Shown here: one piece after another, positions 1 to 12,450 of the stretch
How the letters are laid out: each line of letters begins with the position of its first letter
Numbering within the stretch: the first letter of the stretch is position 1
Origin: Aphrophora alni
Taxonomy: Eukaryota; Arthropoda; Insecta; Hemiptera; Aphrophoridae
DNA length: 64,000 nucleotides
Assembly (NCBI GenBank): GCA_963513935.1
Contig: OY740768.1
Span: 60,008,004 to 60,072,003 of the forward strand
Direction: 5' to 3'
Position numbers and translations under genes: made by a program
Notes under the pieces: model-generated
Database searches by the model: none
Told to the model about the DNA's origin: nothing
What the model saw: the letters and a program-made list of their open reading frames with translations, nothing else

Positions 1-425
1 TCTTTATCGAACATTCTTGTTTAAAGTTCTTCAGTCTCGGAGATGATGAATGTCGGCATTGTATCAACTGCTGCTTTGTCTTGACATGCGAATATGAAAT
101 CCAGATTTCATCCACCATAACAATGTGATCAAACAATTCATCACCTTTATTTTGTTAACGCTGCAAAAATCATACGCTGCAGCAGGACATTTCTGTTTGT
201 ATGTGTTGGTTAACATCTTCAGCATCCCTCTTGCACACAATTTTCTATTGGCCAGTTTTTAATTTTCAAAATTTCGTAAATCATAGAGCTTGAAACATTA
301 GGAAACATCAAGCTGAAGTGATAGCTTTCAAGAATTTTTGTATCGATATCTTCAGTCCAATGATCTGTGATGATCATCAGTACAACGACTTACCGCTTCA
401 TTGGATGTTGTTCATCGTTAATGCT
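1..425 (-). pseudogene. mariner transposase fragment, cut by window edge
   Basis: Read on the minus strand, positions 1-145 give a mariner-family segment: GDELFDHIVMVDEIWISY, then a TKQQ-containing stretch ending near SSPRLKNFKQ. In mariner transposases this is the first catalytic-aspartate block (usually TGDETWV) and the sequence after it; here the aspartate motif has drifted to VDE. Further upstream on the minus strand (145-425) comes the expected N-terminal side, including CKRDAEDVNQ / KMLTNTYKQK-like residues in shifted frames, with several stops and frameshifts. The C-terminal half lies beyond the left edge. It is non-functional and is a different copy from the mariner relic at 21738-22900. 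Confidence 0.75.
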
Positions 426-1981
426 TCTAAATAAATTTCAACCACTGAAATGATTTTTGCCACCAATAATCAGGTGGCAAATAATCAGGTGGATTTATAG
501 GAACTCGTTATAAACGGATGAATATGAACAACTAACCTCAAAATGACAATAAACTATTGTTGTTAACAGCTGACTATTGATTCGTGTAAACATACTTTAC
601 TATATAGCATAGAGTATATAGACAGTAAATACGAACCAGTCTTTACTCAAAAAACATGCCTCATATGTTCCAATCATTTTACCTCATCAGAATTTAACAA
701 ATGTTGATGCACTATTGTGTACATAATATTTTCACTTTGGTGTATGCCATTTTTTTAAGCCTTTTTAAAATATTAGATATTTTTAATTTACTATTTTTAG
801 GGTGAAAGTCTATGATCACGTAATTTGAAATGTTTACATATCAAAAAAATATGTGTTCTATTAGCTAAATGTTTCACATTTCTTCAATTTATGAAACATA
901 GTTTGTTCTACTCAGTTTTGTCTAGTTTTAGCTGATTATTAATTGGATTAACTATGCCCTGAGATGAATTAATGGAGAAGATTCAATATTAGATCATTCC
1001 ATATAGTCTTCAAACTTTCTGGATTTGGGCACAATGAATCCATTGTACTCATGGAAGAAAAGAAAAAATATAAGAAATTAAAGAGATTTCTCATTATAAC
1101 CCATCTATAAATTGCAGTCGAAATAGGGTCAAAGTTAATTGGTCCTCCCAGAGAAGAGAGAACTAAAGAAAAGAGGAAGAAAAAAAAACTGACCTCTTTT
1201 CCAGACTGGTGAATATTTTTATCATAGTCTCACGAGTCTCTACAAGAAAGCACGGACAACCTGGTACGAAGCATTATATTTTATTGTGAAACCATAAGTC
1301 ACTCCTCGGTCAGTATAAGTACATTTCAAGTACACCATTGTCAGTTGATACTTAATAGTAATTTAAGTGATCCAACATTTTTCTTATTATCTTATCTTAT
1401 ATTAACCAACATGACAATACTACTGGAGTATCACATCCTATTAATGCAAATGTAGTCAACCTATAGAAAAGATGCTATCTAACGATGATGCTTGAGGTGA
1501 TTGGTTCTCAAAATCCTTCATTGGTAAGGGTAGGTCAATTTTTGTTGATCTGTTAAATTTCTCCAATAACAAAATGTATATATAAATGAATGTAAATAAT
1601 CTTTATTGTTATTCTATAAGTTTTTTTAATTCGAACAATATAGATAGGCATGAACAAAAAGTCGAGCGATATGTAAATGAGTGATAATGTTTTATCGTAT
1701 AATTTCAAAACCTTAAAAACAACATCTAAAAGTTAAATATGGCGTCAAGTAGGCATATTATGTCTGTACTGAAGATGACCTTTAAACCAAGCATGTGGAA
1801 GGGTCCGTAAAATTACTGAATTGTATGATTCGCGGCAAACTTCAGGTTATTAGGCTATTGTAACTTTCAATTGTGCTGAGTGAGAACAAAGAAAGAAGTG
1901 TCATTTAAAATCTAATGAACAATGCTACAATTAACCCTACATCTGGCAGATGTTAATTGGATTTTTAAATTCTTCGTTTGT
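426..1981. other. AT-rich spacer, no gene recognised
   Basis: I see no open frame of note, no splice-bounded coding stretch and no recognisable RNA gene here. It may contain the rest of the decayed mariner copy at its left edge. Confidence 0.5.
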
Positions 1982-1985
1982 TTAA

Positions 1986-3618
1986 CCCTAGAAGCGGCAC
2001 CGACCCTCTCAGCGGGTCGGTTTTTAATGCATGGTCTATTCTAACGTCCGGAAAACATGTATTTTGCAATTCAACATTACGCCCACTTAAAATTGTCCTA
2101 TCGCAATAAATAAAATACCGTTGGAAAGCTAATGTTCTTTAGATGCATAATCATGCAAAAAAAATACCACAAAACGTTATAAATAATATTTCAAAAATTG
2201 GTGAAGTTCGCATATTTTTGATGCATATAATCATAAATTTCAACTCTGCGCCTTTTCGTAAACGCATCGCCATTTTTCCCGATATGATTACAAATCTATA
2301 TTTCTGTCAAACAGGTTGACCAAAACACTGTTCTATAGATCACATCTTTCTCTTTCAAACCGTAGATTACAAATTTTTCTGCGTCTCACAGATCCAGAGA
2401 TATTTCTACTTGACCATAGAAGAAACTTGACAGGACGAAATTCATTTGATATTCCGTGCAGTTAACGAAATGGCATAATCGATTACTGAATTGAATTTTT
2501 GTAATCGAACTTTACAGTATGTTGTAGAGGCAATTTCATTCTATAAGTTGGTACCACTTGATATAGGCAAATACTTACTAAGAAGGTTTTGTTTTGATCT
2601 CCAAACGTAGCAATTGTGTGACGTAAAAACTGTAACAAATAACGTAGCGCATATTGTTTTGGGGTTAGATATTTGTTATTTTGAAGGTTTGTGTATACAA
2701 ATTGTACATACATTTTGTATGCAAGTTACAATATATATGTTTTTATATCTAAAGTTTATGTTTTTGAGTGAATTTTTAGTTTGTAAACAGTTTATATTTG
2801 GAATAACCTAAAAGGTAAATTTTATATCTAGGCTATAACCAAATTTTCTTATATTGAGTGTTATATAGGATTATACAAGTGAATATGTGTGTTATTCTTT
2901 GTAAACTATATTGTCTTATGCCTAGCTTTAGAAAGTTACTAATTACGCCTAAATGGTCGAGGTGTCAAACCTAACCTCAACCCTCAGAGTATCACTTTTT
3001 AGGGAAAATTTTTATTTTTATTTTGAAAATGTAACAAATTATTATTTTTTTCCCCTAAATATATTCACAAATCTTTAGTAATCGTTGAAAAAATTCCGAA
3101 AAATTTATTAGTATGTTATTGATTACCATTTCTGTGAAATTTCTGCTCCGTTACTCTTTGATTTTTTGGTATTTGACCAAAAAACTCCTTATGTTTTACA
3201 TCTAACATTTTTTTTCACTACACAGCTAAATTCTATGCACCTTTCTGAATATAATGACATATAGAAGTTGTGTAAAAGATATATATATTACTATTTTTAG
3301 TGAATTTTTGAAAATAAAATGATGAAATTAACATTTTTCGTAAAGTATTTTTTTAAATTTTGAAAATGTAACAAATTTTTTTTTCCCCCTAAATATATTG
3401 ATAAATAATACATAAAACTTTTGTATATCTTAGAAAAAGGTGGTAAGCTTTTGATTTTGGATGATACAGGTTTTTCCTGAAAAATGATAACTTCGTTTTT
3501 GACATGTAACATACTTACTCCAAAACCGTTTCAAAGATTTTTTTTTATTACATAGATGAATTCTGTGAATCTTTCTGAGAAAAATGATGTCTTATAAGTT
3601 AGGTTTTGTATTTAAATA
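1986..3618 (+). repeat. Left arm of the TTAA foldback
   Basis: The arm starts with CCCTAGAAGCGG and a small internal hairpin (ACCGACCC / GGGTCGGT). It matches the reverse complement of the right arm over nearly its full length with scattered substitutions and small indels. Within the arm, about 2990-3300 and 3330-3610 are diverged direct copies of one unit: each has a 'gaaaatgtaacaaat' start, a T-run with CCCCTAAATATATT, and a 'CTTTCTGA' followed by a 'gac/gatg' stretch near the end. Confidence 0.8.
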
Positions 3619-3705
3619 ATATTTTTTATTAATTTTTAAACAAACTAAGAATTGTCAAGGAAATTAACCATGCCGCCCCTATGGTTAAAAATGAATGAAA
3701 TATAT

Positions 3706-5350
3706 TGTTTTTATACAAAAGCTAACTTATAAGACATCATTTTTCTCAGAAAGATGCATAGAACTCATCTATGTAATAAGAAAAATTCTTTGAAACGGTT
3801 TTGGAGTAAGTATGTTACATGTCAAAAACGAAGTTAACATTTTTCAGGAAAAACCTGTATCATCCAAAATCAAAAGCTTACCACCTTTTTCTAAGATATA
3901 CAAAAGTTTTATGTAATATTTATCAATATATTTAGAAGAAGAAAAATTGTTACATTTTCAAAATTTAAAAAAATATTTTATAGAAAATTGTAAATTAGTC
4001 ATTTGTTTTTCAAAAATTTACCAAAAATAGTAATATATATTTTATACAAAAGTTCTATATATCATTATATTCAGAAAGGTCCATATAATTTAGCTGTGTA
4101 GTGAAAAAAAATGTTAGATGTATCACTTTGGAGTTTTTTGGTCAAATACCAAAAAATCGGAGAGTAAAAAGAGAATAATTTCACAGATATCGTAATTTAC
4201 ACCATACAAATAGATTTTTTTTTTAAATTTCAACGATTACTAGAGATTTGTAATATATTTGTGAATATATTTAGGGGGGGGGAAATAATAATTTGTTACA
4301 TTTTCAAAATAAAAATACCGATTTCCCCTAAAAAGGTAAACTTTCTCAAGTGAGGTTTTAGACACCTCAACAATTTAGGCGTAATTAGTAACTTTCTAAA
4401 GCTAGGCCTAAGACAAAATCATTAGATTTCACTAAAACAATATACTTTACAAAGAATAACACACATATTCACTTGTATAATCAAATAAAACACTCAATAT
4501 AAGGAAATTTGCTTATAGCCTAGATTTACAATTTACCTCTTAGGTTGTCCCAAATATAAACCATTCACAAACTAGAAATTCACTCAAAAACAAACTTTAG
4601 AAATAAAAACACATATATTGTAACTTGTATACACAATTTATATACAATTTGTATACACAAACCTTCAAAATAACAAATATCTAACCCCAAAACTATATCC
4701 CTCACGCCTTTTATAGTTGAATTCACGTCACACAATTGCGTATGTTCCGAGATCAAATCAAACTTTCTAAGTAAGTATTGCCTATATCAAGTGGTACCAA
4801 CTTGTAGAAATTTCCTCTACAACATACTATAAAGAACAAATACAAAATATCAAAAGAAAAATGGATTATGTCATTTTGTAAACTGCACCGAATGCCAAAT
4901 GAATTTCGTCGCGTCAAGGTTGTACTATCGTCAAGTAGAAATATCTATGAGATGCAGAAAAATTTGTAATCTACGGTTAGAAAGAGAAACATGTGATCTA
5001 TAGAACAGTGTTTTGGTCGACTTATTTGACAGATAAATAGAAGTGTAATCATATGTGGAAAAATGGTGTCGCTTTTACTAAAAACCGCACAGTTCAAATC
5101 TACGATTTTACGCATCAAAAGTATGCGTACTTCACCAATTTTTGGGATATTATTTATAACATTTTGTGGTATTTTTTGGCATGATTATGCATCTACGAAA
5201 CATTAGTTTTCCAACGGTATTTTATTTATTGCGATAAGACGATTATAAGTGGCGTAATGTTGAATTGCAAAAAACCGTGTTTTAGAGTCGGTGAACTAAA
5301 ACCATATGTCTCATACCAACCCGCCAGCGGGTTTTTCGCCACGTCAAGGG
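3706..5350 (-). repeat. Right arm of the TTAA foldback
   Basis: This is the inverted counterpart of the left arm, ending at TTAA (5351-5354). The loop (3619-3705) carries a small TTAACCAT / ATGGTTAA inverted repeat at 3665-3688. The arm is a little longer than the left one because of small indels. Confidence 0.8.
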
Positions 5351-5989
5351 TTAATATTCAACCCACACTCATTACAAACGATAAGAATTTGTGAAAAAGT
5401 GAAAAATTTCAAAATATTATGCAAAAACTCAACATAAATACAAGAAAAGCATATGAGATAAAAAAGCAACTTGTATGAAACAAAAAGACTCCAAAATATT
5501 CAAATGCAGAACGATCGTGAGATAGACCATGAAGTACAGTTTTTCCAGTATATTGATGAGTCACTAAATACTAGTACACCAACATGACCTGTACTAATGG
5601 AAGTCAACAAGATGTTTTGTTTAAGTGAGGATATGGACCTTTGAGGAGTGAACAAATACAGAAAATGGAAGTTGCAACTGAGCACTTTGAGAAACCCTTT
5701 GAATTGAATCCATTCTGTTAAACATCTGAAGTATGCGAAAGACTTAGTTTTCGAAACTATCTGAAGCAAGTGAAACACATCTAGATCTGATTGTGTGGAG
5801 GTTCCTAATGAAGATGAGTGAGTATTTAGTTGTCTAGTAATGGTTGACAACAAAAATATACCGTAGGTGAGTTGATAGAAAGGCATCAGACACCTAGCAA
5901 AGCCTAGTGGATTATTTCTACATTCATTCCCATGTCTCAATGACTCACATTTAAATTCTTAATGTTCAAAATGTTTAGGAAGTATTAAG

Positions 5990-6150
5990 AAACTTGTACT
6001 CACAATGGAAGTAGATCATACTAAGTGGAGACTTCAACATCAACGCTTCACTTCTCAAATTCATGAGCAGAGAATTCAACTTAACCTCCACACCAATCAC
6101 ATTATCAGCTACGTTTGGAAAGTTACATTGATCTTGCATTCACCATATAT
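5990..6150 (+). pseudogene. Possible relic of a non-LTR retrotransposon endonuclease
   Basis: Joining frames on the plus strand around 6020-6110 gives a GDFNIN-type stretch followed by SREFNLTSTP and a TFGK-like segment. GDFN(I) with this continuation is typical of the APE-type endonuclease of arthropod LINEs. The frame is broken and the surrounding 5500-5940 sequence is not recognisable. The call rests on a very short match and could be coincidence. Confidence 0.3.
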
Positions 6151-8146
6151 CTATATGTTCATTTCATACTTTAGGTATCACAGGCTTTTAATCAATAAAA
6201 TAATGCTTTGCATATTGACAATAAACTTTCGTTCAAACTTAGTTTACTTCATTCATTCCACAATTGAACGAACAAGGTCAAGTATTCATATCCCACCGAT
6301 TTTTGTTTGTTATATCAATCCGATAATAGGAATTCAACAATGTTTAACGCATCATCCTATATATGTATAATGAAAAGAAATATGATGAAAACATTCATCT
6401 CAATATCATTAATTTAAATTTGTACTTAAAGATGTTTTAGTTTTACAAGTTATCTATTGTGGCAGTGAGATTTCCATAAGATTTATATTATCTGTCATCA
6501 TTAATCTTACGGACATTAGCAAAAGAATAAAATAACAATTAACTTAAAACATTTTAAAGGCACATAAGAACTGATACGTATAATGACTAGAATACTTTAT
6601 AGCCATTGTATATTTATATGACAATTAATAGTTTGTAGCCTCAGTAATTATATATATATTATTTATGCTGAAATGATTGTAATGAATTATTTTGTTTGTT
6701 TTCAATCACACTCATCTGAATATGACAGAAGGTAAAGTTGCTACTTTATTTTCAATTTACTTTTGGTTATTAAAATTGTTTACTTGTTTTGATTAATCAC
6801 CTGAAGTTGTATGTTATATAAATTAATTAAATGTTTTATAGTGTGATATTTAACTCTAGATTTTTGTGTTTATTAATAACATCAAGCTTTGTTTCACATT
6901 CAATCTTGTATTTTTGCTTTTCAAGTTTTCTGGCCCTTGATTCCCCACGCTATTTGTAGCTCTTACCTGCCCCTTTTTATTTTAATGAAAATAGCTGTTT
7001 TTACATTTAAATGCTTCATGATTTCTTATATTATTTAAGGCATTATAATTAAGTTAAATTGTCTGTATGTTGACTTTCGAACATTATTATATAAAATTTA
7101 AAGTTTCAGATATTTTTCCATTACTTGAAATATTTTTTAAGAATAATAAAATGAAAATTGGATGTTTATAGTCTAGATTTACTTGATTTTATTTATACTT
7201 TATATATTTTGTACAAAAAATTCAAATCTAATGTTGAATTATACAAAATTATTTTACAAACAGTTCTACGTTATCTAATTATTGTTATGTATTTGTAATA
7301 AAAATACAGTGATAAGACAATATAGAAGCTTAAGTCAAAGTTATGTACAGATGGGAAAACACTTTATCATTTACCCAATCAAAAGTTATTGGCGTTGTTT
7401 TATTCTTGTTTTTATTTTTGTGATAAATCTTGTGTGTGTTTTCCTACCTTTTAGAACTGAATGATCATTATGTCTACTAGGCACTAGTATTAGGTTATTG
7501 AAAACAACAGGTATTGCTAGGCTTAGATCTAATACACTATCGTGATAACCTAGCTTATCAAAAGGAACATCACTGTTGTCAATATCACTTTGCAAATACA
7601 AACTTTTTTCTCCGTTACTCTCATTATCAGGAGAACCACTAAACTCATCATTCTCTAATTTCATTATCGTTTAAAAGGTCAAAATGATGTTGACATAAAC
7701 ACTAATTTATCTTTATAGTTCAATGTCTGATGAAACGCAAGCCGCTGTCAGTGACTTAAAACAAGGTTTCAGGGCTGCCAACACAACCAAACATAAAAAT
7801 AAATGTATCACTAAAGTGCAATTCTCACCTACATTTTCTGCTTTCTCAATTGAAGTGCAAAATTTAAAAGCTTGACAGCGGTTACACATACACGATCGTG
7901 GAATAGTAGCAGCACAGGTACCCAGTCGCCTATACATTTTATAAGGGCTGGTCTATCTTTTATGAGTAGAAAAATTATTATAATATTTTTAAGTCATAGT
8001 TAGTAAATATCAATTTCCAAAATAATGAAAGATAACCTAAAATCTGAACAATATTATAATTTGTGATCAACCTCTAAAGTTGATGAAATGAACTGTTTTT
8101 GTTTTTACAGTTTCTTTTGTTATGATCTATATATCTTGTTCAAATA
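6151..8146. other. Spacer with unrecognised short open frames
   Basis: No feature is recognised. Two short frames look somewhat protein-like but match nothing I know: a minus-strand frame at 7386-7664 (92 residues, acidic N-terminus) and a plus-strand frame at 7722-7877 (51 residues, begins MSDETQAAV). The second is preceded by a plausible splice acceptor. Confidence 0.4.
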
Positions 8147-8544
8147 AGAAAGGTGGTTAGAGATGTGTTTCTACCTGCCTCATCCTCACACACAAACACA
8201 AGTGCAGGAGACTAGGTCCAACCCTCATTAGAGCAGTGTGTTACCAATTGGATTGTATCCACTACAACAGGGGTTTTTTATATTGTCTTATAAAGTTAAT
8301 TAATAATATTATAATAAAACTCTGCATTAAATTCTAAACAAAACAATACCAAACATGACATATATAACACTAACCGTTGGAATAATATTCAAACGTATAA
8401 TAAAATGTTTCATTAGCAGATGTTATTATTTATTGGTCACTTTTTAAATACATAACACAAATCAAATCTGGTATTTTGGTAGGCTTATAGACAAGACTAG
8501 TTACCGAAATAGGGTTTGGAACATAAATAATTGTAATCTACATG

Positions 8545-8672
8545 TAGAAATAATTATGTTGACATTGCTATTATAGATCTATGCTCAGAACAATTGTACG
8601 GGTTCTGATCAATAATTTTACGAACATAGATTCATAATAACAATGTCAACATATTTAACATAATTATTTCTA
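8545..8672. repeat. Imperfect inverted repeat / hairpin
   Basis: The left arm at 8545-8583 (TAGAAATAATTATGTTGACA...) pairs with the right arm at 8625-8672, whose reverse complement starts with the same bases; a few mismatches and a small indel occur. The loop includes a CAGAAC/GTTCTG pair. It may be a small insertion inside the larger element. Confidence 0.65.
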
Positions 8673-8944
8673 TCAGATTAAAAATGTAATTTTAAACCCT
8701 ACTAGAATTAAGTATGTAAAAGGTATTATTTAAGGTATTTTTGACATAAATGAGTAACACAAGCCGATGCTATATGTACTAAGGAAGGGTTACACATATT
8801 TCCAGTGAAACACGAATAATTCTTTAGTTTTATTATGGGGCTTTTACAAAACTTTCATAATGTCAATAAACAGGTCATTACAAATTATCAGTTGTAGCTT
8901 AAACTCCATGATTCTAGTTTCTGTATATTGAGTTACTTTTTTCT

Positions 8945-10190
8945 AAAATGAGTTCGACGAAAAAATGCGAAATATTACATGGGCAGGCGAGAACAGTGAT
9001 AGCAGTAGTTCTTCAGTAATCCCGTAAATATAAAGTAAATAAAGGATCTTTAATTACTTTTGGCAAAGTTTTAAACAGGTATGTGAGACTTGTAATATAT
9101 CTTTCAGAACAGTAGAGTGAATAAGTGTCGAGATGAAAGAAAACATGAACTCTGCAGACTTCTGCAATGTTTCATTCAAAAATGTGGAAATGTAAGGCGA
9201 CCCGGTACAAGTAGATACCAGTGATTCGCAAAGCTACTTCCCTCTCAACACATCGAAGAATAGTAAGAAAGACAGGAACAAAGAGCCACAGGGTTAGATG
9301 ACTTCGACAAGAGTGCGATTCGAGGCTACACTTCGTCACATACAATGGATGCAAAGAAAAAGTGCCTGCTCTTTGTAGACTCATCTCTTCCCTAAGGATG
9401 CAGAGTTATTCAATGAGTTAAATTCCCTTGGGAAAATATTACATGAATTGAGATTTAAATACAATTTGTTTAACACAGAAAGGTTCTTCTTGAAAAACCA
9501 TCAGTATTGAAAATCTAAAAAGTTTATTTCAATAAGACAGAAGTTTTAGATAAAACTTAATTCAATGAAAATCACAATAAGAAGAGAGGATAAACAGACT
9601 CAGTGAAAACAATTCTTGAGTCACTGAAAAGGAAAGAGACTGATTATTTGTCATGGAAGGAAGTAGTAGTGGCTGGATTACTGCATCAACATTAATATTT
9701 GAATCTAAAAAAGCTAGAGATTACCATGAAGAAATGAAGATGTGGTTTTCAAATCTGTTTTTCAACCCATTGCTTCCTTCAATTCCACCTGGATTGACAA
9801 TTTTAATGGATAACGCGCCCTACCATTGTAGAAAGCAATATCTATGAAAGCATCCAAGCTAGAACATGAAGTTATCCACTTAACTCCATACAACCCAATT
9901 GAGCTGGTGTAGTCTTATCTCAAACGATATGTAAGAGAACACAATATGACTTGTTACAAGATGTGAACAAAGTTTTTAAAGAAGTGGTTGATAAATTAAA
10001 GCCAGACGTGTGTTAAAAGTAAGTGGAACACATTGAAAAGGTTATTAACAAGGAAAATGAAATGTCTTGGCCATAGAAGTATTCAGCAGGTTCCTAGTTA
10101 ATAAACCTGACACCACGGGATGAAGACAGCTACTGGTCCAATGAAAGTGATGAAGATGATTTCAGATATTGTCTGTGTAAATATTTAAGA
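8945..10190 (+). pseudogene. IS630-like DDE transposase pseudogene
   Basis: Recognisable blocks run in order on the plus strand. An N-terminal KKCEILHGQAR-like segment lies at about 8955-9000. A LDDFDKSAIRGY segment lies near 9296-9335, followed by DAELF and KILHELRFKYN (about 9400-9460). A 64-residue open frame at 9653-9847 contains GWITASTLIF, then DYHEEMK, then ILMDNAPYHC, which holds the second catalytic aspartate. After a frameshift comes EVIHLTPYNPIELV (about 9865-9910), the usual position of the third acidic residue. This order matches the insect DDE_3 transposase family with a DxNAPYHS motif. Several stops and frameshifts make it non-functional. Confidence 0.75.
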
Positions 10191-10770
10191 CTATTGTAGG
10201 ATAAAAACTGTTTTAAAATATTGTTTTATAACAATAATAATAATTTTTATTTAGTTCTGATAATTGAAATGTATGTACTCTTTGACTGTGTAGTATGTTT
10301 TTTGAATGAGGAACTGCTTTACATTATTTTTAAATTTCTTGATGCTATCTTCATTATTTTAAAGACTTAGTAATTTATTATACAATATGTTTCTGTTATA
10401 AGTTAAATGTTTTTTGTAAAATTTTGTTCTGTGACTTTAAATTTTGATTTAATTTTTGAGGTAGATGATAGAATTTTGTTGTGTATTATTGATACAATAT
10501 CATATTAACCTATGCAAACTATAGTTTCAAGTAGTTCTCGACACCAAAATTATCACAGGTATACCATGTTTGGATTCATTTTCAACGTAATGTTTCAAGG
10601 AATACAATGACACCTTTAATTTTTAAGAATATTCATAATGGAACAATTTTATACTTATATAAAAAAACTTTCAAGTAGGTGAGTAACAGGTGTCAGAGGT
10701 TGGGTTAACCCATGAGTGTACAAGTGTGAGCATTAGGGGCAGGTAGAAACCCATCCCCAGCCACCTCCCT

Positions 10771-11637
10771 TATTCCTACAAGATGTAATATTGCACTACA
10801 AAACCTATATTTTTAATAATGTCTATTGCACTCACAATATGTCTTCAAAATAATTAGTGTTCTTTTGCTTGACATTAGCTATAATCCAAAGGAATGAACC
10901 CATGTCCATATATACACTTAGAAAGTAAATATCTTAAACTGTTTAATTGAATGTTGATGATGAAAAATATCTGATATTACACAATTTCCTCAAGATTCAA
11001 CAAATATTAAGTAGTCATTCTTTTTTGTTAAAATTTGTAAGCAAACTTGGTGAATGTACCAACTTCATCACATTCTTCATAACAACAGAAGTATAGTTGT
11101 ACAGTATAGCTACTCCTCCACCCATTTAAGTGCTGCAGCATATAATATAGCATGTATTTATAATTATTATTCCTATATCAAAACTAATATAAAACTAGAA
11201 ATCAGTGTGTCTGCTTTTATTTTATCAATAACTAATATTGTATTAGAGTTTCTCTAACCTATTGTACAACTTATTGCATGTAGTGCTTTAGAAAAATTAA
11301 TAAGTGAAGTAGTATTATCATTTTATTAGTACATCAAATGGGCAATGTTTTATTAATGTCCTCAATGTACTTTGTAATACATTTTATGAGATACTATTTT
11401 CTTTACTGAGTTACTCAAAATTTAGCTAGTTTGAAGGAATGAATTAATTTTCAACTTGTCTAGTTGGTAGAAACAGGCTCAAAAACATGAATTTTCTTAA
11501 ATGTTCAAAGGGAAAAACATATATTCAAGAGAATTTGATGTTTGAGGAAAGAAAGTGGAATATTTCAGTGATTATAGAGATTAATAAATCATATTAAGTG
11601 TGACTACAGTCGGTATTCGGTGAAATTCCATAATAAG
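10771..11637. other. Spacer, nothing recognised
   Basis: The sequence is AT-rich. A 67-residue open frame at 11054-11257 is low-complexity in appearance and unsupported. Confidence 0.5.
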
Positions 11638-11687
11638 GCAAAACAAAAATGATAAGGCACTTATAATTTAACAAACAACAACAATTT

Positions 11688-11727
11688 ATTGCTACAGCTG
11701 TTTCGCCGTTAGGCATCGTCAGACAAC
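11688..11727 (-). ncRNA. Hammerhead ribozyme-like motif, minus-strand copy
   Basis: On the minus strand: stem I 5' side GTTGT, core CTGACGA (fits CUGANGA), a GCC-TAAC-GGC stem-loop II, then GAAAC and a self-complementary ACAGCTGT followed by the GUA cleavage site and GCAAT. Stem I pairs through G-C, U-A and G-U pairs. Stem III would be ACAG/CUGU with no loop, so cleavage would need a dimer, as reported for hammerheads in Penelope-like elements. One extra U separates the core from stem II. Inferred from the pattern only. Confidence 0.6.
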
Positions 11728-12023
11728 TAAGAACTAAAAACTAAAATACTGGTCAACTTAACACTAACATCTAGGAATGGAGGTGGGGATGAAAGCAGAG
11801 GTAGGGCAATGACCTAGTATTACCTGAAAGGGACATGGATAACAGAAGGTTTTCAAACAATAGGTTTTAACAAAGGGGGTGGGTTATTTAATGTTCATTT
11901 AGGTTAGAAGCATGGCATTTCAAAACAGATCTGTTAATTTCTAAAATTTCCAAACTATTCAATTTCCTACATTTCTGTTCTATGTGTAAAACTTTAACAT
12001 TGTCAATAGGACACCACTGTCTA

Positions 12024-12360
12024 CAAAATTAATTGTCATGACTGTGATTGTGAATATATTAGTCAAACTGGGAGATCTATCAAAACTAGATTAAAGGAAC
12101 ATGTACTGTATATTGTTGGAAGCATGGTAAAACAGATTCCAATTTTGCTAATCATTTACTAGATTCAGGCCATACATTTGATTCCATTGACAATGTTAAA
12201 GTTTTACACAAGAACAGAAAAGTAGGAAAATGAATAGTTTGGAAATTTTAGAAATTAACAGATCTGTTTTGAAATGCCATGCTTCTAACCTAAATGAACC
12301 AGTAAATAACCCATCCCCTTTGTTAAAACCTTCTGTTAACCTTGTCCCTTTCAGGTAATA
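12024..12360 (+). pseudogene. GIY-YIG nuclease region of a Penelope-like element
   Basis: The plus-strand frame reads INCHDCDCEYISQTGRSIKT followed by RLKEH. In this family the usual form is C..C...Y(I/V)GQT.R....R..EH; here the glycine of YIGQT is serine. After a frameshift the reading continues HGKTDSNFANHLLDSGHTF and, after a further stop, SLEILEINRSVLKCHASNL and a proline-rich end near LVPFR. Only the C-terminal part of the polyprotein remains; the reverse transcriptase is absent. Frameshifts show it is not functional. Confidence 0.75.
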
Positions 12361-12450
12361 CTAGGTCATTGCCCTACCTCTGCTTTCATCCCCACCTTCA
12401 TTCCTAGATGTTAGTGTTAAGTTGACCTGTATTTTAGTTTTTAGTTCTTA

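Larger units (their letters stand above)
1986..5350. mobile_element. TTAA-flanked 3.37-kb foldback element (piggyBac-type MITE)
   Basis: The segment is bounded by TTAA on both sides (1982-1985 and 5351-5354). Its ends begin CCCTAGAAGCGG on the left and, on the complementary strand, CCCTTGACGTGGC on the right. TTAA duplication with CCY-type termini is the hallmark of the piggyBac superfamily. The element is almost entirely one huge inverted repeat: the left arm (about 1986-3618) pairs with the right arm (about 3706-5350), leaving a loop of only about 90 bp. There is no transposase; the short open frames in the arms are not convincing. A transcript would fold into a hairpin with about 1.6-kb arms. 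Movement would need a transposase supplied elsewhere; which piggyBac-like family does so cannot be told from the termini. Confidence 0.85.
8147..10770 (+). mobile_element. Decayed IS630/Tc1-mariner-type element with long terminal inverted repeats
   Basis: About 100-bp terminal inverted repeats flank the region. The left end (8147 onward, GGTGGTTAGAGATG then TTTCTACCTGCC) matches the reverse complement of the right end (GGTGGCTGGGGATG then TTTCTACCTGCC, ending at 10770). The similarity continues inward through CTCACAC and a terminal TGTTACC/CTCACC block. TA dinucleotides abut both ends (8145-8146 and 10771-10772), as expected for Tc1/mariner target duplication. Inside is a broken DDE transposase gene (about 8945-10190). 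The left untranslated part contains a separate hairpin (8545-8672). The copy is old. Confidence 0.7.

Noticed and set aside
3297..3512. 71-codon minus-strand frame in the left foldback arm
   Set aside because: It lies in AT-rich arm sequence, has no motif, and the mirrored arm does not keep it as an intact frame.
5500..5940. 146-codon minus-strand frame
   Set aside because: No recognisable motif, composition typical of a chance frame, and no splice or start context; the opposite strand looks like equally poor decayed sequence.
7386..7664. 92-codon minus-strand frame with acidic N-terminus
   Set aside because: It faintly resembles the acidic start of a piggyBac-like transposase but there is no TTAA-type element around it and no further motif.
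7722..7877. 51-codon plus-strand frame starting MSDETQAAV
   Set aside because: Looks protein-like and follows a possible acceptor, but matches nothing I know and is too short to support.
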